Source: CANQBR01 sp964641395 (GTDB taxonomy: Bacteria; Bacillota; Negativicutes; Acidaminococcales; Acidaminococcaceae). From it: a stretch of 22,863 nt of DNA. The stretch lies in contig CAZXKQ010000029.1 of NCBI GenBank assembly GCA_964641395.1, positions 1-22,863 of the forward strand, given 5' to 3'. A program made the translations under genes and the position numbers. Under the pieces are notes generated by a model. It was given only the letters and a program-made list of their open reading frames with translations, searched no databases and was not told the DNA's origin. Position 1 is the first letter of the stretch. The number at the start of each line of letters is the position of its first letter. Positions 22,289-22,863 of this stretch are shown here, piece by piece.

Positions 22289-22616
22289 TGGTTTTGAGCG
22301 ATTATAAAAATAATTCTTTCTGAAAATGTTCCCAGCCAACGTTAAACGTTAGAAGAACTGCTCCGAGCATCATCATAAGCAAATTAATTTTTGCAAAAAG
22401 GGTTCGCATAGCCAGTTGCTGAAGGCAGCAAACCTTTCTGAAGCCGTGCCAACAGTGCCGTCATGTAACAGGAAGGGCCCTTGGTCAAGGCTGTGGGGCA
22501 GCTTCACATACGCCTATGATAAAATGTTCAAGGACTCTGCGGTGGTCTGTGGTTCCATGCTAAAGGGGGGCAAAAGACACCGCCAAAGAGGGAAAAGAGT
22601 TAGGGAGTAAGAACAG
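22289..22616. other. Intergenic region between the abiE operon and the Imm17-like gene
   Basis: About 330 bases without a convincing gene. Seen: a tight palindrome AACGTT-A-AACGTT (22338-22350), an AT-rich inverted repeat GCAAA/TTTGC near 22380-22395, and a short plus-strand open frame at 22416-22610 that lacks a ribosome site and resembles nothing I know. The promoter of the Imm17-like gene must lie here; GATAAA or TATGAT near 22515 are only weak -10 candidates. Confidence 0.4.
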
Positions 22617-22853
22617 ATGATCAGTGACGAACTATTCTTACAGGTGCAGGACTTTATCCGCCTGCACTGGTATTGGCTTGATATGCTGTTCGGCAGCGTC
22701 TTCCTCATCGGCGCGGTGCTCAACTGGAACTGGCTCTGCGACCCTGCCGGTGCGCCCTACTCCCACCGCTTCGGTCGGACTTCCCGCCGCCTCATCTTCG
22801 GCGCGGGGGGCGCGGTGCTGCTCGTAGTAGGCGTCCTCCAGTGGTTTGTCTGA
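22617..22853 (+). CDS. Imm17-like small membrane immunity protein (78 aa)
   Basis: Resembles the Imm17 family of immunity proteins from polymorphic toxin systems: a first hydrophobic helix ending FLIGAVLNWNWLCDP, the connecting AGAPYSHRFGRTSRR, and a second hydrophobic helix (FGAGGAVLLVVGVLQW). Both helices and the NW-W-CDP...HR-GR pattern are in the usual order and the length is typical. It should sit in the inner membrane and protect against a toxin that acts there or at the envelope; the toxin is unknown and none is encoded in the window. GGGAG (22603-22607) precedes the ATG by 9 bases. Together with the large immunity protein at 17082-20258 it indicates a store of immunity genes. The rest of the operon, if any, is beyond the right edge. 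Confidence 0.75.
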   Translation: MISDELFLQVQDFIRLHWYWLDMLFGSVFLIGAVLNWNWLCDPAGAPYSHRFGRTSRRLIFGAGGAVLLVVGVLQWFV

Positions 22854-22863
22854 TTTTGCAAGA

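Noticed and set aside
22416..22610. A 64-codon plus-strand frame before the Imm17-like gene
   Set aside because: No ribosome site, no recognisable family and odd composition; more likely non-coding or a remnant.

Overview
The window looks like a chromosome segment of a fairly GC-rich member of the Bacillota with a diderm-type gene set. I tentatively suggest Negativicutes, perhaps Acidaminococcaceae-like, from gene content and Shine-Dalgarno style only; no rRNA or marker gene is present to settle it. Supporting hints are strong AGGAGG-type ribosome sites, a TAXI-type TRAP transporter with a DUF1850 partner, an Asp23/Gls24 domain, a secreted gamma-glutamyltranspeptidase and an NlpC/P60 wall hydrolase. 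No tRNA, rRNA or CRISPR array was seen.

Layout. (1) 1-1005, minus strand: an AbiE-type (type IV) toxin-antitoxin locus whose antitoxin is intact but whose toxin is gutted by a large internal deletion, with a clear promoter and a putative operator. (2) 1146-3137: a monocistronic, secreted gamma-glutamyltransferase with a consensus promoter and a terminator. (3) 3183-6115: two convergent AAA ATPases of the DUF4143 type; the second is flanked by two near-identical 41-bp hairpin repeats. (4) 6156-9786, minus: a TAXI TRAP transporter operon (receptor, DUF1850, fused permease) with a terminator-like hairpin inside the start of the DUF1850 gene. (5) 9956-14014, minus: a tight four-gene operon of NlpC/P60 hydrolase, M17 aminopeptidase, a P-loop/Asp23 fusion and a small EF-hand-like protein. 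(6) 14060-16940: a disturbed zone with a 5'-truncated CGGC-domain gene, a GIY-YIG/DUF4357 gene carrying a recent tandem duplication and a one-base frameshift, and a decayed IS200/IS605 TnpA. (7) 17082-22853: accessory conflict genes: a roughly 1,058-residue protein joining TPR-like, DUF4261, SUFU and DUF4253 regions (polymorphic-toxin immunity families), a second, intact AbiE locus in visibly AT-richer DNA, and a small Imm17-like membrane protein.

How it fits together. The GGT could release glutamate from gamma-glutamyl peptides outside the cytoplasm, and the TAXI system could import an organic or amino acid such as glutamate; that link is inference. The NlpC/P60 and M17 enzymes suggest peptide or wall-peptide turnover beside an unusual Asp23-bearing P-loop protein. 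The two ends hold defence and toxin-immunity genes, several decayed, as expected of an accessory region with repeated gain and loss. The best candidates for something undescribed are the four-gene NlpC/P60-M17-P-loop/Asp23-EF-hand operon, the multi-immunity fusion, and the hairpin-in-gene control point of the TRAP operon.
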